Notes: a model not told the origin generated them from the sequence alone. DNA of 64,000 bases from Sphingomonas psychrotolerans (GCF_002796605.1 NZ_CP024923.1:1550001-1614000), one strand, 5' to 3'; shown: positions 48,808-58,337, counted from the stretch's first letter. Program-made: numbers and translations.

Positions 48808-51657
48808 ATGCGAGAATTCACTTTGTGGAAGAATGTCGGTGTAGCGACAGCGGCGCTCGCCGCGGCTTTGGCCGCGATGCCGGCGCAAGCCCAGTCGGAG
48901 CCGGAAACCGACCGGCAAACCGCCACCGAAGACATTGTCGTCACCGGATCGCGCATCCGGCGGAACCCGCTGGATCAGGATAAGCCCGTGGTCACGGTCG
49001 ACGAAGCGTCGATCGCCCGCACCGGCCTCAGCTCGATCGCCGACGTCCTCCAGCGCCTGCCCAGTGCCGGCGGCGGGCTCAACACCAAGGTCAACAACGC
49101 CGGCAATATCGGCGGCCCGCCCGACGGCACCGGCGTCAGCTCGGGATCAGCGGAAATTGACCTGCGCTATCTCGCCGCAAAGCGCACGCTCGTGCTGGTC
49201 GACGGACTGCGCTACGTCAACGGTTCGGCGGCGGGCGGCATTCCCGCCTCGGTCGATCTCAACGCGCTGCCGACCAGCATGATCGAGCGTGTCGAAGTGC
49301 TCCAGTCGGGCGCGTCGCCGCTCTACGGCACCGACGCGGTCGCCGGGGTGGTCAACATCATCACCAAGCAGAAGCAGGTCGGGCTGCGCGCCTCGGCGCA
49401 GTTCGGCACGTTCCGCGAGGGCGACGGGCATACCCAGAATTACGAAGCGAGCTATGGCATCCAGTCGCCCGATACAGGGAGTTCGCTGGTGTTCGGTGGC
49501 TATTACACCAGGCAGGAAGGCGTCAGCACCGCCGACCGATCGATCTCCTTATTCCCGACGCCGGGCGCAACCAGTTGCGCCGCAGGCGGCTGCTCCAGCG
49601 CGACGCCGAACGGGCGCTATGACGTACTCGGCCAAAGCCTGACCCTGCGCGCGCCGGTTATCGGGCGGCGGCCGGTGCTGGCCGATTACCGCAATTATTC
49701 GTCTGCCACCGACTCGTTCAATTTCGCACCGCTCAATTATCTGCTGACTCCGTCGGAGCGTTACGGCGCGTTCGTCAACTTCAAGCAGGAGCTGAGCGAC
49801 AACGTAAATTTACGCACCAGGCTGGTCGCCAACCATCGCCATTCGCAAACCCGGGCGGCGTTCCTGCCGCTGTTCGTCGGGCCCGATGCCGGCAACGGCA
49901 ATCTGCTCGACACCATTTCGATCGACGCGACCAATCCGTATAATCCGTTCGGGGTGACCTTGTCGTCGGGTGCCGACGGCACACCGGCCAATTATTCGAC
50001 GGTGCGCCGGCGCTTCGTCGAAGGGGGGCAGCGCGTGTTCACTCAGGATGTCGACACGCTGTCGGCGACGGTGACGCTCGACGGCTCGTTCGCTGTGGGC
50101 AGCCGCAATTGGTATTGGGACATCAACGGCGTCTACGGGATCAACGACGCACACCAGGTGTTCACCGGCAACCTCAATGCCGCAAACCTCGCCCGCGCGC
50201 TCGGGCCGGTGGCGAACTGCACCGGAGCGTGCGTGCCGTTCAACATCTTCGGCGGCGCCGGTTCGATCACTCAGCCGATGCTCGATTACGTGACCTTCGA
50301 CGAACGGGACAAGAGCAGCCAGCGGCTGTGGGACTTCACGGCCAACCTTTCGGGCGAACTGTTCGACTTGCCGGGCGGCCCGATCGGCGTCGCGGTCGGC
50401 TATGAGCATCGCGACCAGCATGCGAGCTACGATCCGGATCCGCTGATCGTCGCGGGGCTCGGCGCCGACGTGCCGACCAGCCCGGCGCGCGGCGGGTTCA
50501 ACGTCGACGAATGGTATGGCGAGGTCCGCCTGCCGATCCTCGCCAACACCGGATTCTTCCACTTGCTCGAACTCGACGGCGCCGCGCGCCACTCGAATTA
50601 TTCGTCGTTCGGCAGCAACACCACCTTCACTGTCTCCGGGCTGTGGAAGCCGGTGCCCGACTTGCTGTTCCGCGGCGGCTATGCCGAGAGCCTGCGCGCG
50701 CCGAGCATCGGCGAGCTCTATGCCGGGCCGTCGCGCTTCGACGCGACGATCGACGATCCATGCACCAGCGCGCCGGGCGGCTCGTTCCAGACCAATGCGA
50801 CGGTGCGCGCCAATTGCATCGCCAACGGGGTTCCGGCGAATGGCAGCTATGCCGAGCCGACCGGCGGCCAGCTCGGGGTGTTCTCGCAGGGCAACACCAC
50901 GCTCAAGCCCGAGACCGCGGAGACCTGGACCGCCGGTGGCGTCTACAGCCCGAGCTGGGCGACCGGCAGCTTCGCCAGTGCGCTGAGCCTCGAAGTCAAT
51001 TGGTACAGCATCAAGCTGACCAACGCGATCGACTCGGTGCCGGCGACGCTCACCCTGTCGCGCTGCGCCTTCAGCGCCGATCCAGTGAGCTGCGCGGCGA
51101 TCCGCCGCACGGCCAACGGCCAGGTCGCGTCAATCAACGCGCGGCTGCTCAACCTCAATGCGATCGAGACTTCGGGAATCGACTGGACGGTCAATTTCCG
51201 CTCGACCGAGTTCGCCGGCGGAACGGTCGGGCTCGCGGTCAATGCGGCGCATCTGATCAAGTACAATATCGTGCCGCCGTCGGACCTCAACGCGCCGACA
51301 CAGGAATATGCCGGGACGGAGCGCGGCAGCCCCGATCAGGCCTACCCCAAGTTCAAGCTCAACGGCACGATCGACTGGTCGACACCGGCGTACGGGATTT
51401 CGTTCACCGGGCGCTACATCAACGGCATCGATGAGCGTGACGGGGTGCACCGGATGGGCAGCGTGTTCTATGGCGACGTCCAGCTCTATCTGTCGCCGGG
51501 CTGGATGGATCACCGGCTGCGGCTCACTGCCGGGGTGAACAACATCTTCGATCGCGATCCGCCGCAATGCTTCACGTGCGACAGCGCGAATTACGACCCG
51601 ACGACGTACGACACTCCCGGGCAGTTCGGCTATCTGCGCCTTTCCTACGGCTTCTGA
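48808..51657 (+). CDS. TonB-dependent outer-membrane receptor
   Basis: 949 residues. Signal peptide (about 1-31, ending AQA), TonB-box-like DIVVTGSRI, plug domain (VVTVDEASIARTGLSSIADV; VEVLQSGASPLYGTDAVAGV), then a long beta-barrel with the TonB receptor C-terminal Phe. It imports a large nutrient (siderophore, glycan or peptide); the ligand is not predictable. The ATG at 48808 has GGAGG eight bases upstream. No FecI/FecR regulators are adjacent. Confidence 0.93.
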   Translation: MREFTLWKNVGVATAALAAALAAMPAQAQSEPETDRQTATEDIVVTGSRIRRNPLDQDKPVVTVDEASIARTGLSSIADVLQRLPSAGGGLNTKVNNAGNIGGPPDGTGVSSGSAEIDLRYLAAKRTLVLVDGLRYVNGSAAGGIPASVDLNALPTSMIERVEVLQSGASPLYGTDAVAGVVNIITKQKQVGLRASAQFGTFREGDGHTQNYEASYGIQSPDTGSSLVFGGYYTRQEGVSTADRSISLFPTPGATSCAAGGCSSATPNGRYDVLGQSLTLRAPVIGRRPVLADYRNYSSATDSFNFAPLNYLLTPSERYGAFVNFKQELSDNVNLRTRLVANHRHSQTRAAFLPLFVGPDAGNGNLLDTISIDATNPYNPFGVTLSSGADGTPANYSTVRRRFVEGGQRVFTQDVDTLSATVTLDGSFAVGSRNWYWDINGVYGINDAHQVFTGNLNAANLARALGPVANCTGACVPFNIFGGAGSITQPMLDYVTFDERDKSSQRLWDFTANLSGELFDLPGGPIGVAVGYEHRDQHASYDPDPLIVAGLGADVPTSPARGGFNVDEWYGEVRLPILANTGFFHLLELDGAARHSNYSSFGSNTTFTVSGLWKPVPDLLFRGGYAESLRAPSIGELYAGPSRFDATIDDPCTSAPGGSFQTNATVRANCIANGVPANGSYAEPTGGQLGVFSQGNTTLKPETAETWTAGGVYSPSWATGSFASALSLEVNWYSIKLTNAIDSVPATLTLSRCAFSADPVSCAAIRRTANGQVASINARLLNLNAIETSGIDWTVNFRSTEFAGGTVGLAVNAAHLIKYNIVPPSDLNAPTQEYAGTERGSPDQAYPKFKLNGTIDWSTPAYGISFTGRYINGIDERDGVHRMGSVFYGDVQLYLSPGWMDHRLRLTAGVNNIFDRDPPQCFTCDSANYDPTTYDTPGQFGYLRLSYGF

Positions 51658-51670
51658 GGCCGAACGAAAC

Positions 51671-51708
51671 GAATAAGGGTCCGGCTGGTTACAGCCGGGC
51701 CCTTATTC
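51671..51708 (+). terminator. terminator of the TonB receptor gene
   Basis: GAATAAGGGTCCGGCT pairs with AGCCGGGCCCTTATTC (one G-T pair) around a 6-base loop, 13 bases after the stop. The A/T-rich ends give U tracts on both strands. The convergent JAMM gene begins ten bases beyond. Confidence 0.7.
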
Positions 51709-51729
51709 GTGATGCCCTTATTCGTGATG
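51700..51729. repeat. 15-bp tandem duplication CCCTTATTCGTGATG
   Basis: Two exact adjacent copies (51700-51714, 51715-51729). The first overlaps the terminator's right arm. The second contains the stop and last codons of the JAMM gene. Looks like a recent slippage or duplication event. Confidence 0.75.
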
Positions 51730-52134
51730 TAGGTCGATCGCCACTGCATCGAACCGCCCATGCACCGCGCCGGCCTCCTCCGCTTGCCACAGCGTCACTG
51801 CCTCGCCCGCCACGATCAGCCACAGCTTGCCGTCCGGTGCCGCCATCGCCGCATCGGTCGCGGAAGGCGTCGCATCACCGCTCGGATGCGAATGCCAGTA
51901 ACCCACGATCCGCGGCCCGCCCGCCCGCTCGGCCCGCAGCGCCGCGAACAGCGCCGCCGGATCGATCTCGAAGCGCGTTGTCGGGTCTTCGGCCACATTC
52001 TCAACCGCTTGCATCGCGGTGATCGCCTCGGCGCTACCGAACAGCAATCCGCACGCCTCGCGCGGTGCCAGATCGGCGGAAATCTGCCGTGTACCGATCA
52101 GTACAGATCTTGAAACGCGTATCGCCATTCCCAT
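51718..52134 (-). CDS. JAMM/MPN metalloprotease-like protein (Mov34/PAD-1 family)
   Basis: 138 residues. JAMM motif: Glu26, His81, His83 and Asp94 in WHSHPSGDATPSATD, a complete set for zinc-dependent peptide cleavage. Bacterial members process ubiquitin-like or sulfur-carrier proteins, or release peptides. It is alone; no sulfur-carrier gene is adjacent. It is divergent from rluD, 13 bases apart. Confidence 0.87.
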   Translation of the reverse strand: MGMAIRVSRSVLIGTRQISADLAPREACGLLFGSAEAITAMQAVENVAEDPTTRFEIDPAALFAALRAERAGGPRIVGYWHSHPSGDATPSATDAAMAAPDGKLWLIVAGEAVTLWQAEEAGAVHGRFDAVAIDLHHE

Positions 52135-52147
52135 CTAGGCGTACAGA

Positions 52148-53101
52148 ATGGAACGGGGGGTTACTACACTTGAAGCGCGGATTGCGGAGGCCGCGCATGG
52201 CTGGCGGCTCGACCGTGCGCTTGCCGACGCGATTCCGACGCTTTCGCGCGAACGGCTGAAAGCGCTGATCGCGAGCGGCGCGGTGACCGGCCCCGACGGC
52301 CTTGCCCGCGATCCCGCAAAAAAGGCGCCCGGCGGCGCATTGTTCAGCATTGCGGTGCCCGATCCCACCCCGGCGCACAATGAAGCGCAGGACATCGCGC
52401 TCAACGTAGCGTTCGAAGACGAGCATCTGATCGTGATCGACAAGCCCGCGGGTCTCGTCGTCCATCCCGCCGCGGGCAATCTCGACGGCACTCTGGTCAA
52501 CGCGTTGCTCCACCATTGCGCCGGGCAGCTCTCGGGGATCGGCGGCGTCGCCCGGCCGGGTATCGTCCACCGGATCGACAAGGACACGTCGGGGCTGATG
52601 ATTGCTGCCAAGACCGATCGCGCACATGTCGGACTCGCCGCGCAATTCAAGGCGCATTCGATCGACAGGCGCTATCGCGCAATCGTCGCCGGGAAAGTGT
52701 CAACTTCGGCGGGTACAGTGTGCGCGTCGCTGGGGCGATCGTCCACGAACCGCAAGAAAATGGCAGTCGTCCGCGAAGGTTCGGGAAAGCACGCAGTCAC
52801 GCATTGGAGTCAACTTCGTCAACTTCGCGATGCCACCCTGGTCGAATGCCGTCTCGAAACCGGGCGCACACATCAGGTCCGCGTGCACATGGCATCGATC
52901 GGCCATCCTCTGCTCGGCGATCCGGTCTATGGCAGCACGCGGCCGGTGCATCGTGCACTTTTGGCAACCTTGAATTTCCGGCGACAGGCCTTGCATGCGG
53001 CGCATCTCGGGTTCATTCACCCCGTGAAAAGCCACGCTTTGGCATTCGATAGCGAAATACCTGCGGATATGCAGGAACTGTTCAATAAGCTCATCGTATG
53101 A
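52148..53101 (+). CDS. rluD: 23S rRNA pseudouridine synthase RluD
   Basis: 317 residues. S4-like N-terminal domain (WRLDRALADAIP) then the catalytic domain with Asp144 in VHRIDKDTSGL. It isomerises uridines 1911, 1915 and 1917 of 23S rRNA. Followed by rpoH, the common alphaproteobacterial order. Confidence 0.92.
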   Translation: MERGVTTLEARIAEAAHGWRLDRALADAIPTLSRERLKALIASGAVTGPDGLARDPAKKAPGGALFSIAVPDPTPAHNEAQDIALNVAFEDEHLIVIDKPAGLVVHPAAGNLDGTLVNALLHHCAGQLSGIGGVARPGIVHRIDKDTSGLMIAAKTDRAHVGLAAQFKAHSIDRRYRAIVAGKVSTSAGTVCASLGRSSTNRKKMAVVREGSGKHAVTHWSQLRQLRDATLVECRLETGRTHQVRVHMASIGHPLLGDPVYGSTRPVHRALLATLNFRRQALHAAHLGFIHPVKSHALAFDSEIPADMQELFNKLIV

Positions 53102-53152
53102 TTTTCGTGGCGCTGACCTTGCGGTACTGCGCCCAGTGAAGGGAGATTGATC

Positions 53153-54058
53153 ATGGCAAATGGCAGCAACGTCCCCGCGACGATTCCTGCGCTCGGCGGA
53201 GAGGCGAGCCTCAACCGCTATCTGTCCGAGATCAAGAAGTTTCCGATCCTCGCGCCCGAGCAGGAATATATGCTCGCCAAGCGCTTCGAGGAGCATGGCG
53301 ACCCCGATGCGGCGGCGCAGCTGGTCACCTCGCATCTGCGACTCGTGGCCAAGATCGCCATGGGCTATCGCGGCTATGGCCTGCCCGTCTCTGAGCTGAT
53401 TTCGGAGGGCAATATCGGCCTGATGCAGGGCGTGAAGAAGTTCGAGGCCGATCGCGGCTTCCGCCTGGCGACCTACGCCATGTGGTGGATTCGCGCCTCG
53501 ATCCAGGAGTTCATTCTGCGCAGCTGGTCGCTCGTCAAGATGGGCACCACCGCGGCGCAGAAGAAGTTATTCTTCAATCTCAGGCGGATGAAGGCAAAAC
53601 TCGATGCGTTCGAGGATGGCGATCTGTCTCCCGAGCATCTCGCCAAGATCGCCACCGATCTGGGCGTGACCGAGGAAGAAGTCACTTCGATGAACCGCCG
53701 CATGGCGATGGGCGGAGACACTTCGCTCAACGTGCCGATGCGCGAGGATGGCGACGGCCAGTGGCAGGATTGGCTGCAGGACGACAGCCAGCTTCAGGAC
53801 GAAGCGGTTGCCGAGGCGCAGGAGGCCGACGTCCGCCACGAGATGCTCGTGGATGCGATGGAAGATCTCAACGAGCGTGAGAAGCACATCCTCACCGAGC
53901 GCCGCCTGACCGACGATCCCAAGACGCTCGAGGAGCTCTCGCAGGTCTACGGCGTGTCGCGCGAGCGCGTCCGCCAGATCGAGGTCCGCGCCTTCGAGAA
54001 GCTGCAAAAGGCGATGATGCGCCTCGCCGGCGAGAAGCGCCTCCTCGCAGCCTATTGA
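53153..54058 (+). CDS. rpoH: heat-shock sigma factor sigma-32
   Basis: 301 residues. Region 2 (RLVAKIAMGYRGYGLPVSEL, YAMWWIRASIQEFILRSW) and region 4 (LEELSQVYGVSRERVRQIE) are complete. The RpoH box QKKLFFNLRRMK is exact. It directs transcription of chaperone genes. GGGAG lies seven bases before the ATG at 53153. A TTG two codons earlier is rejected as a start. Confidence 0.96.
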   Translation: MANGSNVPATIPALGGEASLNRYLSEIKKFPILAPEQEYMLAKRFEEHGDPDAAAQLVTSHLRLVAKIAMGYRGYGLPVSELISEGNIGLMQGVKKFEADRGFRLATYAMWWIRASIQEFILRSWSLVKMGTTAAQKKLFFNLRRMKAKLDAFEDGDLSPEHLAKIATDLGVTEEEVTSMNRRMAMGGDTSLNVPMREDGDGQWQDWLQDDSQLQDEAVAEAQEADVRHEMLVDAMEDLNEREKHILTERRLTDDPKTLEELSQVYGVSRERVRQIEVRAFEKLQKAMMRLAGEKRLLAAY

Positions 54059-54105
54059 CGACGAAGCGGTTGCGTTGATCCTTTCGTGCCGCCAATCGTC
54101 GCTCT

Positions 54106-54885
54106 ATGGGCGATGAACGTCATGATCCGATCCGGGAAACGGCGCCGCAGGTAACGACGCGCATCGACGCGCCCGAACCCGCGCCGCCGCGCCCGCGCAA
54201 ATCGCTCAGGCGCCGCGTGCTGGGCTGGATCGTCACAGTAATCCTGGCCTTCTTCCTTGGCTCGCTGCTCTGGGTCGCTGCCTTGCGGTTCATCAATCCG
54301 CCGATCACCTTCACGATGATCGGCGACGTGATCGGCGGCCACGGGGTCAGCAAGCACTGGATGAGCCTCGACCGCATCGACCCGAGCATGGCCCGCGCTG
54401 CGATCGCCGCGGAGGATTCGCGCTTCTGCCAGCACAACGGCTTCGACTATAAAGCCATCGCCGCCGCCGCCGCCCGCAACGCCACCGGCAAAAAGCGGAT
54501 CCGCGGCGGCTCGACGATCAGCCAGCAGACCGCGAAGAACGTCTTCCTGTGGCAGGGTGGCGGCTATTTTCGCAAAGGCCTCGAGGCGTATTTCACGCTG
54601 CTCATCGAGAATATCTGGAGCAAGCGGCGGATCATGGAGGTCTATCTCAACGTCGCCGAGACCGGGATCGGCACCTACGGAGTCAACGCCGGCGCGATGC
54701 GCTATTTCAAGCACGACGCCTCGCGCCTCAGCCAGCGCGAAGCCGCCTTGATCGCCGCAGTGCTGCCGCTGCCAAAAAAACGCGCCGCGATCGACCCTCG
54801 GGGCTTCACGCGGCGCTACGGCAATTCGATCAATCGACGGATCACCGTCGTGCGCGGAGACGGGCTCGACGCCTGCCTGCGCTGA
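54106..54885 (+). CDS. mtgA: monofunctional peptidoglycan transglycosylase
   Basis: 259 residues. One N-terminal membrane helix (about 42-61) then the GT51 domain: catalytic Glu in AAEDSRFCQHNGFD, and RGGSTISQQTAKNVFLWQ and KRRIMEVYLNVAE motifs. It polymerises lipid II into glycan strands in the periplasm. It follows rpoH by 47 bases. Confidence 0.95.
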   Translation: MGDERHDPIRETAPQVTTRIDAPEPAPPRPRKSLRRRVLGWIVTVILAFFLGSLLWVAALRFINPPITFTMIGDVIGGHGVSKHWMSLDRIDPSMARAAIAAEDSRFCQHNGFDYKAIAAAAARNATGKKRIRGGSTISQQTAKNVFLWQGGGYFRKGLEAYFTLLIENIWSKRRIMEVYLNVAETGIGTYGVNAGAMRYFKHDASRLSQREAALIAAVLPLPKKRAAIDPRGFTRRYGNSINRRITVVRGDGLDACLR

Positions 54886-55173
54886 TTATTCGACCTTCTT
54901 GGCGGCATCCTTCGCGGCGCCGCCGACGTCCTTCGCCGCATCGCCGACGCTCTTCGCGGCATCGGTCACAGCATCGGTCTTGATATTCTCGCGGCTGTTC
55001 TGGTTGACCAGATACAGCGCGCCGACCACGACGAGGATCAGCACCGCAAGCCCGATCAGCAGGCCCGCGCCGCTGCCGCGCCGCTCGACGACCACCGTGC
55101 TGGGTCCGCTATCGGTTTCGGTAACCCGCTCGGCAGTCACACCGTCGGTTCGCTCTACGATTCGATCGGCCAT
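54886..55173 (-). CDS. small membrane protein with Ala/Lys/Asp-rich tail
   Basis: 95 residues from ATG 55173. A charged N-terminal half, one membrane helix (about 39-56), then a helical repeat (DAAKSVGDAAKDVGGAAKDA), which resembles LEA-type or YtxH-like stress proteins. It converges on mtgA with the stops abutting. A second EcfG-like promoter is upstream. Confidence 0.75.
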   Translation of the reverse strand: MADRIVERTDGVTAERVTETDSGPSTVVVERRGSGAGLLIGLAVLILVVVGALYLVNQNSRENIKTDAVTDAAKSVGDAAKDVGGAAKDAAKKVE

Positions 55174-55204
55174 CACACTCTCTCCCTCGTTACGTGACCG
55201 CACG

Positions 55205-55230
55205 AACCGAGAGACCAGACCGATTGTTCC
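55205..55230 (-). promoter_or_regulatory. EcfG-like promoter of the DAAK-repeat gene
   Basis: On the minus strand GGAAC (55226-55230) is followed after 17 bases by GGTT (55205-55208). It differs from the ideal only at the first -10 base. It lies 31 bases before the start codon. Confidence 0.55.
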
Positions 55231-55242
55231 GTTTGCGACCGA

Positions 55243-55566
55243 TCAGAAGGGCAATTTGAAACCCGGCGGCAGCGGCAAGCCGCTGCTCATCTTGGACATT
55301 TCCGTGGCAGACGCCGCATCGGCCTTGGCACGCGCATCGTTGAACGCCGCCGCGACCAGATCCTCGAGCATGCCCTTTTCGGACGGTGCGAGCAGCGATT
55401 CGTCGATGTCGACGCCGATGATCCGGCCCTTGGCGCTCGCCCTTACCTTGACCAGCCCGCCGCCCGACGCACCCTCGACTTCGATCGTGTCCAGCGTCGC
55501 CTGCGCCTTGGTGAGCTCGGCCTGGACGTTCTGCGCCATGGCCATGATGTCTTCGAGGCTCTTCAT
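55243..55566 (-). CDS. ybaB: YbaB/EbfC family nucleoid-associated protein
   Basis: 107 residues: MKSLEDIMAMAQNVQAELTK, then the GGGLVKVRASAKGRIIGVDIDE strands. It is a dimeric DNA-binding protein encoded with dnaX in most bacteria. It overlaps dnaX by four bases. Confidence 0.95.
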   Translation of the reverse strand: MKSLEDIMAMAQNVQAELTKAQATLDTIEVEGASGGGLVKVRASAKGRIIGVDIDESLLAPSEKGMLEDLVAAAFNDARAKADAASATEMSKMSSGLPLPPGFKLPF

Positions 55567-57185
55567 GCCTGATTACTCCGTGAATTTGTCCAGCCGATCA
55601 GCTCGGCATCGGGAAAGGCTTCGATCGCAGCGGCGACCACTGGCGAGGCCAGCACCGCGTCGCGCTCGGCTGCCTCGCTCGCCGCCTGCTGCTCGCGTAG
55701 CGTGAGAGCGCCCGCCTCCTCAACGCATTTGAGTCGCCAATTGACCCCGGTCGATTCGCGCAGCGCAGCGCCGAGTTCCTTGATGAAGTCGTGCGGCAGC
55801 TCGCGAGCAGCCCCGAACTCGAATTCGGAGCCGTCGAACCGCACCGGCCGCAGATAGTCCCGCACTTGCTGCGCCAGCTGGAAACGCTTGTTGGTCTCGA
55901 GATGGGTGACCAGCTCGGCCATGCTGGCCGGCGTCGCCGGTTCGGCGGGCGTGCTCGCCGGCGCAGCAGCAGCCGACACACTCACGCTGCCGTTCGCCAG
56001 CTGGCGCGCCAGCTCGCCCGGATCGGGCAGTTGCGAGGCGTGGATCACCCGCAGCAGCGCCATTTCGCACGCCTCGATCGGCAGCGCCGCCTTGGCGACT
56101 TCATCATGCCCGCGCAGCAGCAATTGCCACAGCCGATGCAGCGCCGGGAAGGAGAGACCGGCCGCCCAATCCTCCAGCGCCTTCATTTCCTCAGCCGATT
56201 GCCCGGAGGTCGCATCGCTGCCGAGCTTCGCCAGGGTCACGCCGTGGACGGTCTCGAGCAAGGTACGCAGCACCGCCTGCGGATCGACGCCGAGATCATA
56301 TTGCCCCCGGAGCGCCGCCAGCGCCCCCAGCGCGTCACCGGCGAGCAACAGCCCGAACAGCGAACGGATCGCCCCCCGGTCGGACAGGCCGAGCATCTGG
56401 CGCACAGCCTCGGCGCGCACTCCGCCGCCTTCCAGCCCTGCATGCGCAATCGCCTGATCGAGGATCGAGAGACCGTCGCGCGCCGATCCCTCGGCCGCGC
56501 GTGCGATCGATGCCAGCGCCTCGGGCTCTGCCTCGACTCCTTCGGCCGCGGACACCCGCGCGAAATGCCCCGCGAGCATCTCCGCCGGGATCCGCCGCAG
56601 ATCGAACCGCTGGCAGCGCGACAGCACCGTCACCGGCACCTTGTTCACTTCGGTCGTGGCGAACAGGAACTTCACATGCGCCGGCGGCTCCTCGAGCGTC
56701 TTGAGCAGGCCGTTGAACGCGGCCTTGGACAGCATATGAACTTCGTCGATGATGTAGATCTTGTAGCGCGCCGAGACCGCCGAATAACGCGACGCCTCGA
56801 TGATCTCACGAATGTCATCGATGCCGGTATGCGACGCCGCGTCCATCTCGATCACATCGATATGGCGCCCCTCGGCGATCGCGCGGCACGGTTCGCACAC
56901 CCCGCACGGATCGATCGTCGGACCACCCTGCCCGTCCGGGCCGATGCAATTGAGCGCCTTGGCGATCAGCCGCGCGGTCGAGGTCTTGCCGACCCCGCGT
57001 ACCCCGGTGAGCAGAAAGGCATGCGCCAGCCGGTCGCGCTTGATCGCGTTGCCCAAAGTCTGGACCATCGCATCCTGCCCGATCAGCTCGGAAAAGGTCT
57101 GCGGCCGGTATTTGCGCGCAAGCACGCGATACGCCTCCTGCCTGGGCTGGGGCGGTTCGTCGAGGCCAAGGAGGGAATCGGACAT
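55563..57185 (-). CDS. dnaX: DNA polymerase III subunits gamma/tau
   Basis: 540 residues. AAA+ clamp loader: Walker A TGVRGVGKTSTARLI, a four-Cys zinc module (CGVCEPCRAIAEG and upstream Cys) and the sensor SRCQRFDLRR. The C-terminal tau part is short. I see no clear E. coli-type frameshift heptamer for gamma. Confidence 0.96.
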   Translation of the reverse strand: MSDSLLGLDEPPQPRQEAYRVLARKYRPQTFSELIGQDAMVQTLGNAIKRDRLAHAFLLTGVRGVGKTSTARLIAKALNCIGPDGQGGPTIDPCGVCEPCRAIAEGRHIDVIEMDAASHTGIDDIREIIEASRYSAVSARYKIYIIDEVHMLSKAAFNGLLKTLEEPPAHVKFLFATTEVNKVPVTVLSRCQRFDLRRIPAEMLAGHFARVSAAEGVEAEPEALASIARAAEGSARDGLSILDQAIAHAGLEGGGVRAEAVRQMLGLSDRGAIRSLFGLLLAGDALGALAALRGQYDLGVDPQAVLRTLLETVHGVTLAKLGSDATSGQSAEEMKALEDWAAGLSFPALHRLWQLLLRGHDEVAKAALPIEACEMALLRVIHASQLPDPGELARQLANGSVSVSAAAAPASTPAEPATPASMAELVTHLETNKRFQLAQQVRDYLRPVRFDGSEFEFGAARELPHDFIKELGAALRESTGVNWRLKCVEEAGALTLREQQAASEAAERDAVLASPVVAAAIEAFPDAELIGWTNSRSNQA

Positions 57186-57193
57186 TATGCGAA

Positions 57194-57829
57194 CTATCTA
57201 GGCGCGCCGACGGCCTTTGTCGAAGCCGCGCGTGCGGCTTCGCCGTTCGGGCCGAACGAATTACCCCACTCGGAATTGGGCAAGGCATTGGTCGCGACGA
57301 GCAGATATTGTAGCAGCAGGATTACGAGCAAAAAGATGTTCGCGCGGCGCGACCGAACGAAGAGCAACAGCAACAGCGGAGTCCAGTACATCCCCTGCCA
57401 CACGAAGAACCACACGTCGTCGCGCGCCGGAAGCTGAATCGAAAGCTGGAGCAACAGTCCGGGAATATTCGCGAGAATGACGCCCCCGATCACCAGCCCC
57501 TTCTGCTTGAAATAATAGTCGTCGAGCACGGGCCAAGCACCTTCGCGGCGCGGAAATACGCTGGCCGCGGCGAAGAAGTAAGCAAGCGCGACGATCAGCC
57601 CACCGAGCACCGTCGGCCAGTCGATGCGGATCAGGTCGCGCACCGACCAGATCCATAGCCAGTAACTGGCGAGGTCGAGCAGCACGAACGCTGCGAGCAT
57701 CGGCGTCAGTACGCCGAGCTTTACGGTGTCGCGCGCGACGACCGCATCGGTGAACTTGCGGGCGATCTCGGCCAATGTCAGGCCGAGCAGCAGCCCGAAC
57801 ACAATGAAGAAGAATTCGAACTCGCTCAT
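57194..57829 (-). CDS. hypothetical multi-span membrane protein
   Basis: 211 residues with about six membrane helices, no recognised family. It lies eight bases upstream of dnaX and downstream of the SRP RNA gene, on the same strand, so it may share a transcript with dnaX-ybaB. GGGGG precedes the ATG. The last 25 residues are polar. Confidence 0.7.
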   Translation of the reverse strand: MSEFEFFFIVFGLLLGLTLAEIARKFTDAVVARDTVKLGVLTPMLAAFVLLDLASYWLWIWSVRDLIRIDWPTVLGGLIVALAYFFAAASVFPRREGAWPVLDDYYFKQKGLVIGGVILANIPGLLLQLSIQLPARDDVWFFVWQGMYWTPLLLLLFVRSRRANIFLLVILLLQYLLVATNALPNSEWGNSFGPNGEAARAASTKAVGAPR

Positions 57830-57881
57830 GCCGACCCCCGCTGAGGATGTGGCAGATTCAGCGCGTTTCGAAAAGCGAGGA

Positions 57882-57976
57882 GGTGGGAGCCGGAACGACC
57901 CGACACGAAATCGTTACGGCTGCTTCCTTCCGGATCTGACCGGGTTGGCGACGGCATCGTCCGCCCGACTCCCGCG
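57882..57976 (-). ncRNA. ffs: 4.5S signal recognition particle RNA
   Basis: About 95 bases on the minus strand. The invariant Ffh-binding apex is present: CGGTCAGATCCGGAAGGAAGCAGCC (57918-57931 carries the GGAAGGAAGCAGCC complement). The terminal stem pairs GGGAGTCGGGCGGACGA with TCGTTCCGGCTCCC. The position between a membrane gene and dnaX is common in alphaproteobacteria. Ends are approximate. Confidence 0.9.
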
Positions 57977-58045
57977 GCGCATATGGGCGATGTGTGGTCG
58001 CGAGGCAAGGGCGGGAGCGCCCGATTGGGCGCTCCCGCCGGAACG

Positions 58046-58333
58046 TCAGCGGTAGTAGCGCACCTTACGGCAGACGCGGACCCGGTGACCGCCTCGCCAT
58101 TTGCGCGTGCAGACGGTCCGCGTATGGGCGCGGCGATGCGAACGGCGAACAGTACGGCGCTCGGTGCGCCGTTCGGTGCGTTCCCACCGCCGCCCGTCCT
58201 GCGGAAGCGCAGTGGCGCTCGCGGCAAAGGCTGCGGCGGTGATGGTGGCAGGCGCCGCAACCGTCGTCGCAGACGCGGCGGGCACCGCCAGCACCGCCGC
58301 GGCGGCGGCGGCGATAAGCGTCAGAATCTTCAT
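58046..58333 (-). CDS. secreted basic hypothetical protein
   Basis: 95 residues. Clear signal peptide (MKILTLIAAAAAAVLAVPA, ending ASA), then Arg-rich mature part (RRTERRTVRRSHRRAHTRT) and two Cys (RTVCTRKWRGGHRVRVCRK). Similar Arg-rich small exported proteins are common in sphingomonads. Function unknown. A perfect 18-base palindrome lies upstream. Confidence 0.7.
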   Translation of the reverse strand: MKILTLIAAAAAAVLAVPAASATTVAAPATITAAAFAASATALPQDGRRWERTERRTERRTVRRSHRRAHTRTVCTRKWRGGHRVRVCRKVRYYR

Positions 58334-58337
58334 GGCC

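Noticed and set aside
57826..58260. Minus-strand frame over the SRP RNA
   Set aside because: It translates the ffs gene (the SDPEGSSRNDF-type artefact), and its ends do not match a protein.
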